Positions 15,267 through 24,250 are shown, counted from the first letter of the stretch. The stretch: DNA of 25,227 nucleotides from an uncultured Aquimonas sp. (GCA_946481615.1 CAMLOR010000024.1:1-25227); one strand, 5' to 3'. Made by a program: numbers and translations. Notes: a model not told the origin generated them from the sequence alone.

Positions 15267-16853
15267 TCAACCGTCCTTGAGGATTTCGCGTGCGGCATTT
15301 CGTCCCGGCAGGCCGGTGACGCCACCGCCGGGGTGGGTGCCCGAACCGCAGAGATAGAGATTCTTCAGTGCGCCGCGATAGTTGCCCTGCCCGAGCAGCG
15401 GGCGCGCGCTGAAGAGCTGATCGATGCCGAGCGCGCCGTGGAAGATGTCGCCGCCCACGAGGCCGAACTCGCGCTCCAGATCGAGCGGCGAGAGCGCGCG
15501 GTAACCCAGCACGCTGCGCGCGAAGTTCGGCGCGACGCGGTCGACGGTGTCGATCATGAGCTTCGCCACCGTGCCGCGGTGCGCGTCCCAGCCGCCGTCG
15601 ACCTCGGGGTGCACGTGCTGGCAGAACAGCGAGGCGACGTGCTGCCCAGGGGGTGCCAACGTGTCGTCGAGCGTGGAGGAGATCACCAGTTCGACGATGG
15701 GTTCGCGCGCCCAGCCCGCGTTGTGCTCCTTCGATTTCGCGTCGAAGTAGGCGCGCTCGAAATACTGCAGGCTGTGGCCGACGAGGATGCCGCTGCGGTG
15801 GTGCGGCTGCAGTTGCGTGCCCGGCGCGGCGGTGAAGTCCGGCAGTTCGGAGAGTGCGACGTTCATGCGGAAAGTGGCCGAGCCGCAGCGGTAACGGGCG
15901 ATGCGTTCGCGGGTATCGTCGTCGAGGTGCTGCGGCTCCACCAGCCTGGTGTAGAGCAGCTTCGGATTGACGTTCGCCACCACGGCCTTGGCGCGGATTT
16001 CACGACCGTCCGACAGCACTGCGCCCACGGCGCGGCCATTCTCCACGAGCACGCGCTGCACCGCGGCGTTCGTCACCAGCTCCACGCCGCGCGCCGCGCA
16101 TTCCTTCGCCATGGCCTGCGTGATCGCGCCCATGCCGCCGATGGCGTGGCCCCAGGTGCCGGATTTGCCGTTCACCTCGCCGAAGACGTGATGCAGCAGC
16201 ACGTAGGCCGAGCCCGGCGTGTAGGGACTGGCGAAGTTGCCGACCACCGAATCCCAGCCGAGCGCCGCCTTCAGCGCCTCGCTCTCGAACCAACTGTCGA
16301 GCAGTTCGCCCGCGCTCTTGCCGAACAGGTCGAGCAGGTCGCGCCGCCCGCGCAGATCGAGCCCGCGCAACTGCCTGGCGACCTTCCAGGACGACAGCCA
16401 GTCGGCGAGCGAAAGACGATCGCCCAGATTCGGCGGCGTCAGCGGCAGCAGCGCGCGCAGCACGGCGACGATGCGTTCGAGCATCGCGTAGTACTGCGGC
16501 AGGCGTTCGGCGTCGCGCTGCGAGAACTTCTCCACTTCGCCGGGCACGCCGAGGCGGAAGGCGCGGCCATCCGGCAATGGAAGGAAGTTCGAGTAAGGAC
16601 GCTCCACCACGCGCAGGCCGTGCCCGGCCAGGCGCAGGTCCCGGATCACCGCGGGATTCAGCAGCGAAACCGTGTAGCTCGCGGTCGAGTTGCGGAAACC
16701 GGGGTGGAATTCCTCGGTGACGGCCGCGCCGCCGAGCACTTCGCGACGCTCGAGCACCGCGACCTTGCGGCCGGCTGCGGCGAGGTACGCGGCGCAGACC
16801 AGGCCATTGTGGCCGCCGCCGATGATGACGACGTCGGTCGGCGGCGTGCTCAT
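15267..16853 (-). CDS. FAD-dependent oxidoreductase, PYROXD2 / phytoene-desaturase-like
   Basis: This 528-residue flavoprotein has the N-terminal FAD motif VVIIGGGHNGLVCAAYL (residues 8-24) with an acidic residue (Glu35) at the end of the second strand, followed by the LGGAAVTEE loop. The C-terminal FAD-binding end is GSGTHPGGGVTGLPGRNAA. This C-terminal form and the GGHNGL variant are those of the PYROXD2-like branch of the carotenoid-desaturase superfamily rather than of true carotenoid enzymes. No other carotenoid gene lies nearby, which also speaks against pigment synthesis. The substrate is unknown. The ATG at 16853 begins directly before the FAD motif; no clear ribosome binding site is visible. 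The peptidase gene follows after 2 nt. The upstream gap (186 bp) carries two REP-like elements. Confidence 0.88.
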   Translation of the reverse strand: MSTPPTDVVIIGGGHNGLVCAAYLAAAGRKVAVLERREVLGGAAVTEEFHPGFRNSTASYTVSLLNPAVIRDLRLAGHGLRVVERPYSNFLPLPDGRAFRLGVPGEVEKFSQRDAERLPQYYAMLERIVAVLRALLPLTPPNLGDRLSLADWLSSWKVARQLRGLDLRGRRDLLDLFGKSAGELLDSWFESEALKAALGWDSVVGNFASPYTPGSAYVLLHHVFGEVNGKSGTWGHAIGGMGAITQAMAKECAARGVELVTNAAVQRVLVENGRAVGAVLSDGREIRAKAVVANVNPKLLYTRLVEPQHLDDDTRERIARYRCGSATFRMNVALSELPDFTAAPGTQLQPHHRSGILVGHSLQYFERAYFDAKSKEHNAGWAREPIVELVISSTLDDTLAPPGQHVASLFCQHVHPEVDGGWDAHRGTVAKLMIDTVDRVAPNFARSVLGYRALSPLDLEREFGLVGGDIFHGALGIDQLFSARPLLGQGNYRGALKNLYLCGSGTHPGGGVTGLPGRNAAREILKDG

Positions 16854-16896
16854 GGAGCGAAGCGCGGAATCGATGCGGCTCGGGGATCGGGGCCGT

Positions 16897-17026
16897 GGTT
16901 CGACAAGCTCACCATGGACGGTTCACGCGGGTCGGAAGCCCGAATCCGATCGCGGCCAGCCGGCCGAACCGCACGCGACACGCCTCGTGCACCACGACGG
17001 CGGCTCGACAATCTCGACATGGACGG
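16897..17026. repeat. Pair of REP-like palindromic elements in the gap between two flavoprotein genes
   Basis: Copy one (16897-16923) begins GGTTCGACAAGCTCACC and continues ATGGACGG. Copy two (17002-17026) begins GGCTCGACAATCTCGAC and again continues ATGGACGG. They start 105 bp apart in the same orientation. Copy one matches the reverse complement of the cores found inside the SDR gene at 21 of 25 positions by eye. They lie in the 186-bp gap between the amine oxidase and PYROXD2-like genes, the usual position for REP elements. Nothing else was found in the gap. Confidence 0.65.
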
Positions 17027-17039
17027 CACGGGCCGACCG

Positions 17040-18680
17040 TCAGGCGAGCGATGCTCGGCGCGCTTCGCGGATCGCGCCCGGCACGCGTGCGGACACGAGC
17101 GCGACGGCCTTTTCGACGCCGCGGCCGGCCAGCACCGCCGACGCCGCGATCTCACCCGATTCGCAGCCGCCCTCCATGAAGCCCTGCGTGTCCATCGCCG
17201 CGTGTTCTCCCGCGAAGTGCAGGCGCCCGACGCTCTCGCCCACCGCGCCGCGCAGCGTGGTCCAGGTGCCGACCGTGTAGCAGGCGTAGCTGCCCTGCGC
17301 CCAGGGCTGCGTCGGCCAGTGCATGCGCACTTCGCGCGCGCCTGCGCGCGCCGCCGCGATGCCGGGGAAGATGGCCTCGAGTTCGCGCGCGGCCTTGTCG
17401 GCCTGTTCCTTCGGCGTGCCCTGCCCGAGCTCGATTCCGTGTCTGCCGCCGGTGAAGTTGGTCAACGCGCCGGCCGCGCCGGGCTGCAGGCGCGTGGTTT
17501 CCCACGTCGTCTGGAACGGCAGGTCGGCATAGGTGCTGCCGTTGCGGCGATGACGCGTGCGCCAGACCCGCTCGTTGAAACCGATCATCAGCTTGGCATT
17601 GGTGCCGTATTCGAGCTGTTCGATGGCGCGGCGCTTGTGCGCCGGAAGTTCGAGGTCGAGCCGCACCTGCCGCAGGGTGGAGAACGGCAGCGCGAGGATC
17701 ACTTCCTTCGCCCGCACGTCTCGCCCGCCCACCGTGAGCACGTAGCTGCCGCCGGCCTCCTGGCGCAGCGCCTGCAGCGGCGCGGACAACTCGATGGCGT
17801 CCGCGAGCTTGCCGCCAAGCGCCTGCACGATCAGATCGTTGCCGCCGCGCACGTGGAAACGCTCATCGCTGGCACCGAAGATCTTGAACGACTCGCCCTC
17901 GGTGCCGATGAAGGTGAGCAGATTGAGTGCAGACTGCCGATCGCACTCCAGGCCCATCTCGGTGGTGTAGGCCACCTCGATCAGTGTGCGTAGCCAGTCC
18001 TGCGCGCCTTCGCGACGCAGCCAGGCATCGATCGAAAGTGCATCCAGCGCTTGCGCGTTCTGCGGCGCGTTCCAGGTGATGTCGCCCTCGCCCAGCGTGG
18101 CCAGATCGCGCTCGATGGCGGCGGCGATCGGCGCGAAGGCCGCGACGATCTCGGCTTCGGTGTATTCGCGCCCGTTGGTCCACCACACATCGCCGCCCAG
18201 CGAAGGATCGTCGGTGTGCAGATCGTCGAGCGCGATCCCGAGCTCCTGCGCCAGCGCGCGGATGCGCACGTGGACGGTGTCGATCAGTTCGCCGCCCAGT
18301 TCGATCACCTGCCCGTCGGGGAAGTGATCGCGCAGCGAGAACATGCGGCCGCCCACGCGGTTGGAGGCCTCGTACACGCGCACCGGCACGCCGGCCTGGC
18401 GCAGCCGCCACGCGGCGGTGAGCCCCGCGATGCCGGCGCCGACGACGGCCACTTCATCCTGTTCGCGGCCGGGCGCCTGCACCGCGCGCGGTGCGCAGGC
18501 CGCCAGCGCCAGGGTGGCGGAACCGGCCGCCGCGCCCTGCAGGAAGCGGCGGCGCGCGGCGGCGCGGCGCAGCTCCGCGGCACGCTGCACCAGTTCGTCG
18601 AGCGGTTCGGCGGTGTGGCGCGAGTGGCGTGCGAGCGCGGCGGCGCGGCGCAGCATGGCGAACAGCGGCGTGCGTGACAT
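17040..18680 (-). CDS. Flavin amine oxidase with Tat/lipoprotein signal
   Basis: This 546-residue protein belongs to the flavin monoamine oxidase family, which oxidises amines or amino acids with FAD and oxygen. The FAD motif AVVGAGIAGLTAAWRL lies at about 78-93, and VYEASNRVGGRM is the usual continuation. ELGGELIDTVH is the substrate-side signature. The C-terminal FAD contact is LHFAGEHAAMDTQGFMEGG. The N-terminus is special: about 42 basic, helical residues come before a twin-arginine motif, RRRFLQG at 43-49, then a hydrophobic stretch and a lipobox-like LAAC with Cys62. It is probably exported folded by Tat and may be lipid-anchored. The ATG at 18680 has GGGGGA about 6 nt upstream; a start nearer to the RRRFL motif would also give a normal Tat signal. 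The natural substrate is unknown. Confidence 0.9.
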   Translation of the reverse strand: MSRTPLFAMLRRAAALARHSRHTAEPLDELVQRAAELRRAAARRRFLQGAAAGSATLALAACAPRAVQAPGREQDEVAVVGAGIAGLTAAWRLRQAGVPVRVYEASNRVGGRMFSLRDHFPDGQVIELGGELIDTVHVRIRALAQELGIALDDLHTDDPSLGGDVWWTNGREYTEAEIVAAFAPIAAAIERDLATLGEGDITWNAPQNAQALDALSIDAWLRREGAQDWLRTLIEVAYTTEMGLECDRQSALNLLTFIGTEGESFKIFGASDERFHVRGGNDLIVQALGGKLADAIELSAPLQALRQEAGGSYVLTVGGRDVRAKEVILALPFSTLRQVRLDLELPAHKRRAIEQLEYGTNAKLMIGFNERVWRTRHRRNGSTYADLPFQTTWETTRLQPGAAGALTNFTGGRHGIELGQGTPKEQADKAARELEAIFPGIAAARAGAREVRMHWPTQPWAQGSYACYTVGTWTTLRGAVGESVGRLHFAGEHAAMDTQGFMEGGCESGEIAASAVLAGRGVEKAVALVSARVPGAIREARRASLA

Positions 18681-18711
18681 GGCAATCCCCCGAGGACCCG
18701 CGCCGAGTGTG

Positions 18712-18745
18712 CCACAAAGAAAAAGCCCCGCTCAGGGCGGGGCTT
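18712..18745 (-). terminator. Intrinsic terminator of the 1031-residue repeat-protein gene
   Basis: AAGCCCCGC (18723-18731) and GCGGGGCTT (18737-18745) form a perfect 9-bp stem with loop TCAGG. On the minus strand it is followed by TTTCTTTG after further T residues. It lies 20 bp after the stop codon at 18766 and only 31 bp before the start of the amine oxidase gene. The promoter of the amine oxidase gene must therefore be very close to the terminator, or readthrough feeds it. Confidence 0.85.
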
Positions 18746-18765
18746 CTTCTTCGCGATGCAGCGAA

Positions 18766-21700
18766 TCAGTTGACCGCCGTCACCGTCCATGTGTCGGTGA
18801 CGCCACCGACGTTCACGATCACGTTCACCTTGCTGCCGGCGCTGAAGGGCGCCACCACCTGCAGGCGAACGACGTCGCCGTTCGCCACGGTGCCGGCGGC
18901 GGTCGTGAACGCGCCGCCGTTCTTCGACCATTTCGCGCCGCCTCCGGAGACCGTGATCGGCGCAGCGGTATTGATGCCGGAGATCGTCACCGGCGACGAC
19001 GTCACCGCCTTGTTCTTCTTGGCCGTGACATCGACGAAGGCGAAGGCGTTCGGCGTGGTGTCCGCGGTTTCGGTGGTGCTGGTGAAGCCGCCGGCGACGC
19101 CGCCGATGGTGAGCGTCGTGGTGGTGGCGGTGCCGAAGGCGGCCGATGCGACGTGCTGCACGCGCACCTGGTCGCCGGCGTTCACCGTTCCCGCCGCCGT
19201 GGTGAAGGCGGCACCGTTGACGCTGTAGCTGCCGCCGGCCACCGAGATCGCGGCCGCGGTGTCGATGCCCGAGACGGCGATGGCGCCGGAGGTCACCGTG
19301 GACGAACGCGCCACGCCGCTTGCGGCGGCGAAGGCGAAGGCGTCCGGCGTGCCGTCGGCCGCGGCCGTGGTGCTGGCGAACGCCGCCTGCACGCCACCGA
19401 TCGACAGCGTGGTGACCGTCTGCATCGAGAAGCCCGACGCCGAGAGGTGCTGCACGCGTACGTTGTCGTTCGGATAGACGATGCCCGGCGCCGTGGTGAA
19501 GGGCGCGCCGCTGACGCTGTAGCTGCCGCCCGACACGCTGATCGGCGTGGCCGCGTCGATGCCCGTGATCATCACCGACGCCGACGTGACCTGCGTGGAT
19601 CGCGGCACGTTCGACTGCGGCGAGAACGAGTACGGATCCGGCGTCGTGTCGGCTGCGACGGTCGTGCTCGAGAAGATGTCCGATACCGTTCCGACCGTGA
19701 GCACGGTGTCGGTGCGCGTGCCGTGCGCGCTGGCGGCGACGTGCTGCACCTTCACGACGTCGCCGTTGTAGGCGTAGCCCGGATGCGTGCGCCAGGTGCC
19801 GCCGTTGATGCTGAAGCTGCCGCCGCTGACGCTGATCGGCGTGGCGTCGTTGATGCCGGTGATCGTCACGAGGTTCGATTCGACCGTTACGCCGCGCGCG
19901 ACGTCGGCGAGATCAACGAATGCAAAGGGATTCGCGAGGTTGTCGCGGGCTTCGGTCAGCGTCTCGAAGGTGCCCGAACGGGTGCCGACGTAGTACCAGG
20001 TGCGGTCCAGCGTCGAGAACTCCGAAGACGCCGTGTGGCGCAGGCGCAGCTGGCGGCCCGGATGGAACACGCCCGGCTCGCTGGTCCAGGGGCCGTCGTC
20101 GATGCGGTATTCGCCGCCGGACACCGTGATCTCCACGGGCACGGTGATGCCTGACGGGAAGAACGGATCCGATTCCTGCACCGACCAGCGCGGCACGTTG
20201 CTGCGCTCGAGGATCGGGAACGGCGCGGGCTCCACGTCGCCGATCCAGGTGCTGTCGCTGCCGGTATCGTTGGCCGGGTTCGGATCGGGATGGCGGACGG
20301 TGCCGATTTCGGCGGTGGCCGTCACTTCCGAAGCCCAGGACGCCGCGCGCGCGTAGACCACGACCGGATAGGTCTGTTCGCCCGGTGCGAGCGATCTGCG
20401 ATCGAACAGGCAATACACCGAGTGCGGCGAATACTGCGTCGACGAATGGCAGGTCCAGTCCATCTGATGGATGCCCTCCAGCGTCGCGTGTTCGGGCAAG
20501 GTCACGTTCACCGAGATCATCGAGGTGTCGCCCTCGCCCGGCACGCCGGTGGGCGTGCCTTCGTGCCGCACGCGCGCCACGTAGATCTGCGTGTCGCCGG
20601 TGGCCACCGAGGTCTTGTTGTCGGTGAAGCTGAGCGAGAGATCGGCGACGTTGGCGCCCCGCAGATGGCGCAGGCCGACGCGCCGGATGTTCTCTCCCGT
20701 CGTGTAGTTCCATTCGCTCGACTGCCAGGTGGCGTAGACGTCGCCGTCCACGTCGCTGGACACGGTCGGCGCGCTCTGCCAGGCGTCGGGCGTGTACTCG
20801 TTCAGGAGCTGGCGCGGCGACGGCGTGCCGTCGGCGCCGAAGCGCTGCAGCCAAGCGCGCGGGCCGGGCCCGAAGTCGCTGGACGCGACGAAGGCGAGCG
20901 CGATGTCGCCGTCGGCGTCGCGCGTGATGGCCGGTTCGTCCAGCCATTCGTCCGGCGCGCGTTCGACCTGCAGCACCGGGCCTTGCGGATAGCCGAAGGC
21001 ATCGAGCGTGCGCAGGCGCAGTTCCGGACGCGCCACCCATGCGACCGCCGGCAGGCCGGTGGCGTCGATCGCGAGGCTGGGCGAGTTCTCGTACGAGCCG
21101 CCGCTTTCGCTGATCTGGAACGGCGGGCCCACGAGGTTGCCCTGGTCATCGAAGCGGCGCGCGAAGATTTCTTCGTTGGCGCCGTTGTCGACCTGGCCCG
21201 CCCACACCGCGAGGAAGATGCCGGAGGCCAGGCGCACGATCTGCGGCGGCTCGGGCGTCCACACCGGGTCGATGCTGAGCTGCACTTCCTGCGGCATGGC
21301 GCCGTCCGCGCGGAAGACGCGGGCGTAGACGGCCTCGCCGCTCTCGGCGGACGTGGCGCCGGTCCACACGAAGGCGCGCGTGCCGTCGGCGCTGTAGTCG
21401 ACGTCCGGATGCCAGTGGCGACCGGGCAGCGTGTTGACCTGGTATTCGGCCGAGGCGGCGACATCGGTGGCGTCGAAGTCGCGCGCACGGATCACGTGTT
21501 GCATGTCGTCGACGAGATAGTGGTCCCACGCCGCGACCCAGCCGGCGCCGTCGACGGCATCCAGCGCGATCTCCATCGGAAACTGCGGTTGCCCGGACAC
21601 CTGTATCAATGGCGTGGTCGGCGTGGTCCAGCCGCGATGGCGGCGTGCCATCAGCTGGCTGCCGTCCGTGCCGGCTTCTTCCCACAGCACCAGCGCCGAC

Positions 21701-21861
21701 CCGTCCGCGGCATGGTGCGCGGCACCCGAAATCTGCTGGCCGGCTGGATCGCCGACGTGGACGAACGGTTCCGGCAACGGCGTTTGCGCGGAAAGGAACG
21801 CCGGCATTGCCAACAGGCACCCGGCCGCGAGCGCCGCAAGGCGCGTCGTGATGTGACGCAT
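18766..21861 (-). CDS. Large secreted protein with C-terminal 98-residue tandem repeats
   Basis: This 1031-residue protein starts with a signal peptide (residues 1-25, hydrophobic LAALAAGCLLAMPAFL, cleavage after SAQ or near). Residues 30-400 contain repeated strands such as ALVLWEEAG, AFVWTGAT, FLAVWAGQ and VYATWQSSEW at intervals of 50-60. They alternate with DxDGD-type loops and suggest a beta-propeller. Residues 405-540 look like a CARDB/DUF11-type beta-sandwich (ADLSLSF at the start, NPANDTGSD at the end). From about 548 to the end come five Ig-like repeats; the last four have a period of exactly 98 residues. Such modules commonly occur in surface and extracellular proteins. The ATG at 21861 gives the signal peptide and has GGGGGT about 8 nt upstream; the frame extends to 21996 without support. 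A small CCGGC-GAAAA-GCCGG hairpin lies in the leader (21891-21905). Function unknown. Confidence 0.85.
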   Translation of the reverse strand: MRHITTRLAALAAGCLLAMPAFLSAQTPLPEPFVHVGDPAGQQISGAAHHAADGSALVLWEEAGTDGSQLMARRHRGWTTPTTPLIQVSGQPQFPMEIALDAVDGAGWVAAWDHYLVDDMQHVIRARDFDATDVAASAEYQVNTLPGRHWHPDVDYSADGTRAFVWTGATSAESGEAVYARVFRADGAMPQEVQLSIDPVWTPEPPQIVRLASGIFLAVWAGQVDNGANEEIFARRFDDQGNLVGPPFQISESGGSYENSPSLAIDATGLPAVAWVARPELRLRTLDAFGYPQGPVLQVERAPDEWLDEPAITRDADGDIALAFVASSDFGPGPRAWLQRFGADGTPSPRQLLNEYTPDAWQSAPTVSSDVDGDVYATWQSSEWNYTTGENIRRVGLRHLRGANVADLSLSFTDNKTSVATGDTQIYVARVRHEGTPTGVPGEGDTSMISVNVTLPEHATLEGIHQMDWTCHSSTQYSPHSVYCLFDRRSLAPGEQTYPVVVYARAASWASEVTATAEIGTVRHPDPNPANDTGSDSTWIGDVEPAPFPILERSNVPRWSVQESDPFFPSGITVPVEITVSGGEYRIDDGPWTSEPGVFHPGRQLRLRHTASSEFSTLDRTWYYVGTRSGTFETLTEARDNLANPFAFVDLADVARGVTVESNLVTITGINDATPISVSGGSFSINGGTWRTHPGYAYNGDVVKVQHVAASAHGTRTDTVLTVGTVSDIFSSTTVAADTTPDPYSFSPQSNVPRSTQVTSASVMITGIDAATPISVSGGSYSVSGAPFTTAPGIVYPNDNVRVQHLSASGFSMQTVTTLSIGGVQAAFASTTAAADGTPDAFAFAAASGVARSSTVTSGAIAVSGIDTAAAISVAGGSYSVNGAAFTTAAGTVNAGDQVRVQHVASAAFGTATTTTLTIGGVAGGFTSTTETADTTPNAFAFVDVTAKKNKAVTSSPVTISGINTAAPITVSGGGAKWSKNGGAFTTAAGTVANGDVVRLQVVAPFSAGSKVNVIVNVGGVTDTWTVTAVN
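18769..20220 (-). repeat. Coding tandem repeats of about 294 bp (98 residues), five copies
   Basis: The repeats are translated within the secreted protein. Units begin at residues of about 548, 646, 744, 842 and 940. The shared pattern is a start like SNVPRSTQVTS, then TGIDAATPISVSGGSYSV, then FTTAPGTV, GDxVRVQHxASA and LTIGGV. The first copy (548-645) is much more diverged than the other four, which suggests that the array grew by duplication at its C-terminal side. Confidence 0.8.
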
Positions 21862-22052
21862 CGATGACCCCCGATTGGTTTCGACCCGAACCGGCTTTTC
21901 GCCGGGATTCTTCTTGTTGCGGGGAGCAGTGTAAGGGCGTGCGGTCTCAACGCCCGCGACCGCTGGTCGGGAAAACGTTTCCGCGTTGCGGGCCACGGCC
22001 CCGATCGTGGGCGACGGTCAGCGGCGCCGATCGGCACCACGGAAGCGGCGGC

Positions 22053-23960
22053 TCACCGCGCGGCCCCGATGGTTTCGCGAAGAGCCGCCATCACGCGCGC
22101 CGATCCGGCCGTGGACAGGTGGTTGGCGTCCGTGAAGGTCGGATCCGCGCCGTCAAAGACCAGACATTTGCGCGGTGCGTCGGCTTCGCACAGTACGCCG
22201 AAGGGGTCGAAATGGAAGAAACGGTGCCGTTCGGCCAACGAACGCAGGACCGGCGTCACGGCAGAGTAATCGATGGAACGCATGTACATCGGCCGATCGC
22301 CGCCACGTCCATGCTTGATGATGTAGTTGATCGGGTGCATCTGGAAATCGGGAGCGTTGTCGAAGACGACCACGCGCGCCTGTGTCCGTCGAAGGGCCGA
22401 AAAGGCGGACTCGATCGTGCGCGAGAAGGTTTCGGTACCCATGCGCTTGTACGTCGGACCCCAGTTGCCGGCGATCACCAGGATATCGTCGCGGCGCAGT
22501 CGTCCGAGCACCGAGTCGACGAAGCGGCGGTAGAACCGGTGGCATCGCTCGGGCTGGCGCGGAAAGTCTGCGGGACGGCACGAAGTCGCCGTCCATTGCA
22601 TCACCTCGTAACCCATGGAGCCGAACACCGCATGCGCGCCCCAGGCCAGATGCGCCGCCTCCGAGTCGCCGAACAACACCATCCTCGGCCGACCGCTGCC
22701 GGCCGACACGCATTCGTTGGCAACGAGCGTGTCGACTTCCTGATCGTAGTCGATGAAGCAGCGGCGCAGATCGAAGGCCCGCATCGCCACCTTGTAGTCT
22801 GCACGGGCGAGCAGGGCGCGCTCGTCTTCCGAATATCGCGACGGCGCCCCGTCCGACGCGTCCAGCATCAATCCTGCCGCGACGAAAAACGCGGAGGCGG
22901 CGAACGCCATGGCGAAAATCGCGTTGCGGGTGAATCGACGCCGGTTGCGGAACGGCATTTCGACGAAGCGCCAGCTCAGATACGCCAGGCCCACTGCTGC
23001 CACCGAGAGCAATACCAGGAACGGTGCGCTCGGGCCTTCGGGATTCTGGTGGCGCGCGAACGCGAAGAGGGGCTGGTGCCACAGATAGGCGCTGTAGCTG
23101 ATCAACCCCACGCCGACCAACGGGCCGGCGCCCAGGAGCCGGCCCGCGAGCGTCTGCGGCCCCGCGAAAAGAATGACGAGCGCGGTGCCGAGCGTGGGAA
23201 CGAGCGCCGGCAAACCCGGGAACGGCGTGGCGTCATCGAAGGCCAGCACGCCGTACACGATCAGACCGATGCCACCGAGACTGAGAATCTGGTTCGCCGC
23301 GGGGGCGAGCCGCAGCTCGCGTCCGCCGGCAAGGCAGAACGCGACCATCGCCCCCAGCGCGAGCTCCCACGCGCGCGTGGGCAAAAGGAAGAACGCAGGC
23401 ACAGGCTTGCGCAGTGCCCCCCAGTGCGCGACGGCCAGGCTGGCGATCAAGCCAAGTGTGAGCAAGCCGATCAACCTCTTCCTGTCGAGTCTCCAGGCCA
23501 CCATCAGGAACAGCGGGAACACCAGATAGAACTGTTCCTCGACCGCCAGGCTCCAGGTGTGAAGCAGCGGCTTGAGTTCGGCCGCCGGATCGAAATAGTT
23601 GCTCTCCCGCCAGAACAGGATGTTGGAGGCGAATACGGCCACGGCGGCCAGGCTTTGGCCGAAGTTTTCGAGATCGGTAGGCAGGAGCCACAGCCAGGCG
23701 ACCGGCAGGCTCACGGCCATCACCAGACACAACGCGGGGAGAATCCGCCGCGCGCGACGCTCGTAGAATCGAACGATCGAGAAGTCCCCTGCCCCGAGTT
23801 CGGAAAGCAGGATCGAGGTGATCAGGTAACCGCTGATGACGAAGAATACGTCGACGCCGGTGAAGCCGCCCGAGAAGGCTTCGAAACCTGCGTGGAAGAA
23901 GATGACAGGCACGACTGCGAGCGCACGCAAGCCGTCGATTTCCCTACGGTATTCGATCAT
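22053..23960 (-). CDS. OafA/YrhL-type membrane acyltransferase with C-terminal SGNH domain
   Basis: This 635-residue protein has two parts. The N-terminal part (1-370) is an acyltransferase-3 domain with about ten membrane helices. It starts with REIDGLRALAVVPVIFFHAG, where His23 is the family's key residue, and contains GVDVFFVISGYLIT, RRARRILPAL and HTWSLAVEEQFYLVFP. The C-terminal part (about 395-635) is an SGNH hydrolase-like domain. Its catalytic set is Ser433 in LFGDSEAAHL, Asn in AGNWGP and Asp611/His614 in TDANHLS. Such fused enzymes move acetyl groups from the cytoplasm to sugars of LPS O-antigen, capsule or peptidoglycan at the periplasmic side. No glycan cluster is present, so the acceptor is unknown. 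The ATG at 23960 fits the family's N-terminus. A weak TACAAT -10-like box lies at 24062-24067 in the upstream region. Confidence 0.93.
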   Translation of the reverse strand: MIEYRREIDGLRALAVVPVIFFHAGFEAFSGGFTGVDVFFVISGYLITSILLSELGAGDFSIVRFYERRARRILPALCLVMAVSLPVAWLWLLPTDLENFGQSLAAVAVFASNILFWRESNYFDPAAELKPLLHTWSLAVEEQFYLVFPLFLMVAWRLDRKRLIGLLTLGLIASLAVAHWGALRKPVPAFFLLPTRAWELALGAMVAFCLAGGRELRLAPAANQILSLGGIGLIVYGVLAFDDATPFPGLPALVPTLGTALVILFAGPQTLAGRLLGAGPLVGVGLISYSAYLWHQPLFAFARHQNPEGPSAPFLVLLSVAAVGLAYLSWRFVEMPFRNRRRFTRNAIFAMAFAASAFFVAAGLMLDASDGAPSRYSEDERALLARADYKVAMRAFDLRRCFIDYDQEVDTLVANECVSAGSGRPRMVLFGDSEAAHLAWGAHAVFGSMGYEVMQWTATSCRPADFPRQPERCHRFYRRFVDSVLGRLRRDDILVIAGNWGPTYKRMGTETFSRTIESAFSALRRTQARVVVFDNAPDFQMHPINYIIKHGRGGDRPMYMRSIDYSAVTPVLRSLAERHRFFHFDPFGVLCEADAPRKCLVFDGADPTFTDANHLSTAGSARVMAALRETIGAAR

Positions 23961-24189
23961 CGGATCTGCTCAGGCTGGAGGGAACCCTTCTCCGCTGGGT
24001 CTCAGATCCGCGCGCTAGCGGGATGCAAGCAAAGCCATCGTGGTCGAGAAGTTCGGGCAGGATTGTAGTGAACGCCCTTGCCGTCCGATACATCACGGGC
24101 CGGGCAGCGTTTCGGCTCCGGCCACCCTACCCGGCAAGAGCACGGGCGACACCTCCCAGCAATTACCTGCTCTCCACCCGAACTGGCGA

Positions 24190-24224
24190 AGAACAAAAAA
24201 ACCCCGCGGTCGCCCGCGGGGTTT
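24190..24224 (-). terminator. Intrinsic terminator of groEL
   Basis: AAACCCCGCGG (24199-24209) and CCGCGGGGTTT (24214-24224) form an 11-bp stem with loop TCGC. On the minus strand a T-run follows (TTTTTTTGTTC). It lies 26 bp after the groEL stop at 24251 and separates groEL from the acyltransferase gene. The remaining part of the 290-bp gap (23961-24189) shows nothing clear besides a possible weak promoter for the acyltransferase gene. Confidence 0.92.
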
Positions 24225-24250
24225 CTTGTCGCAACGTGTATGGCGGCAGC

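Noticed and set aside
13817..15325. Long minus-strand frame continuing upstream of the sigma factor into the peptidase gene
   Set aside because: The upstream part is an out-of-frame reading of the peptidase gene; the sigma domain begins right at the ATG at 14392.
15267..16853. Carotenoid biosynthesis gene (crtI)
   Set aside because: The C-terminal signature and the GGHNGL loop fit PYROXD2-like proteins, and no other carotenoid genes are present.
15333..17993. 886-residue open frame on the plus strand across two flavoprotein genes
   Set aside because: Spans two real genes and their gap, has no recognisable domain, and is explained by third-position GC bias.
21862..22052. Riboswitch in the 191-bp leader region of the secreted repeat protein
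   Set aside because: Only a 5-bp hairpin is visible and no known riboswitch core motif was recognised.
21864..24068. 734-residue open frame on the plus strand opposite the acyltransferase gene
   Set aside because: Composition is His/Arg/Gln/Glu-rich as expected from antisense of a membrane protein; no family features.
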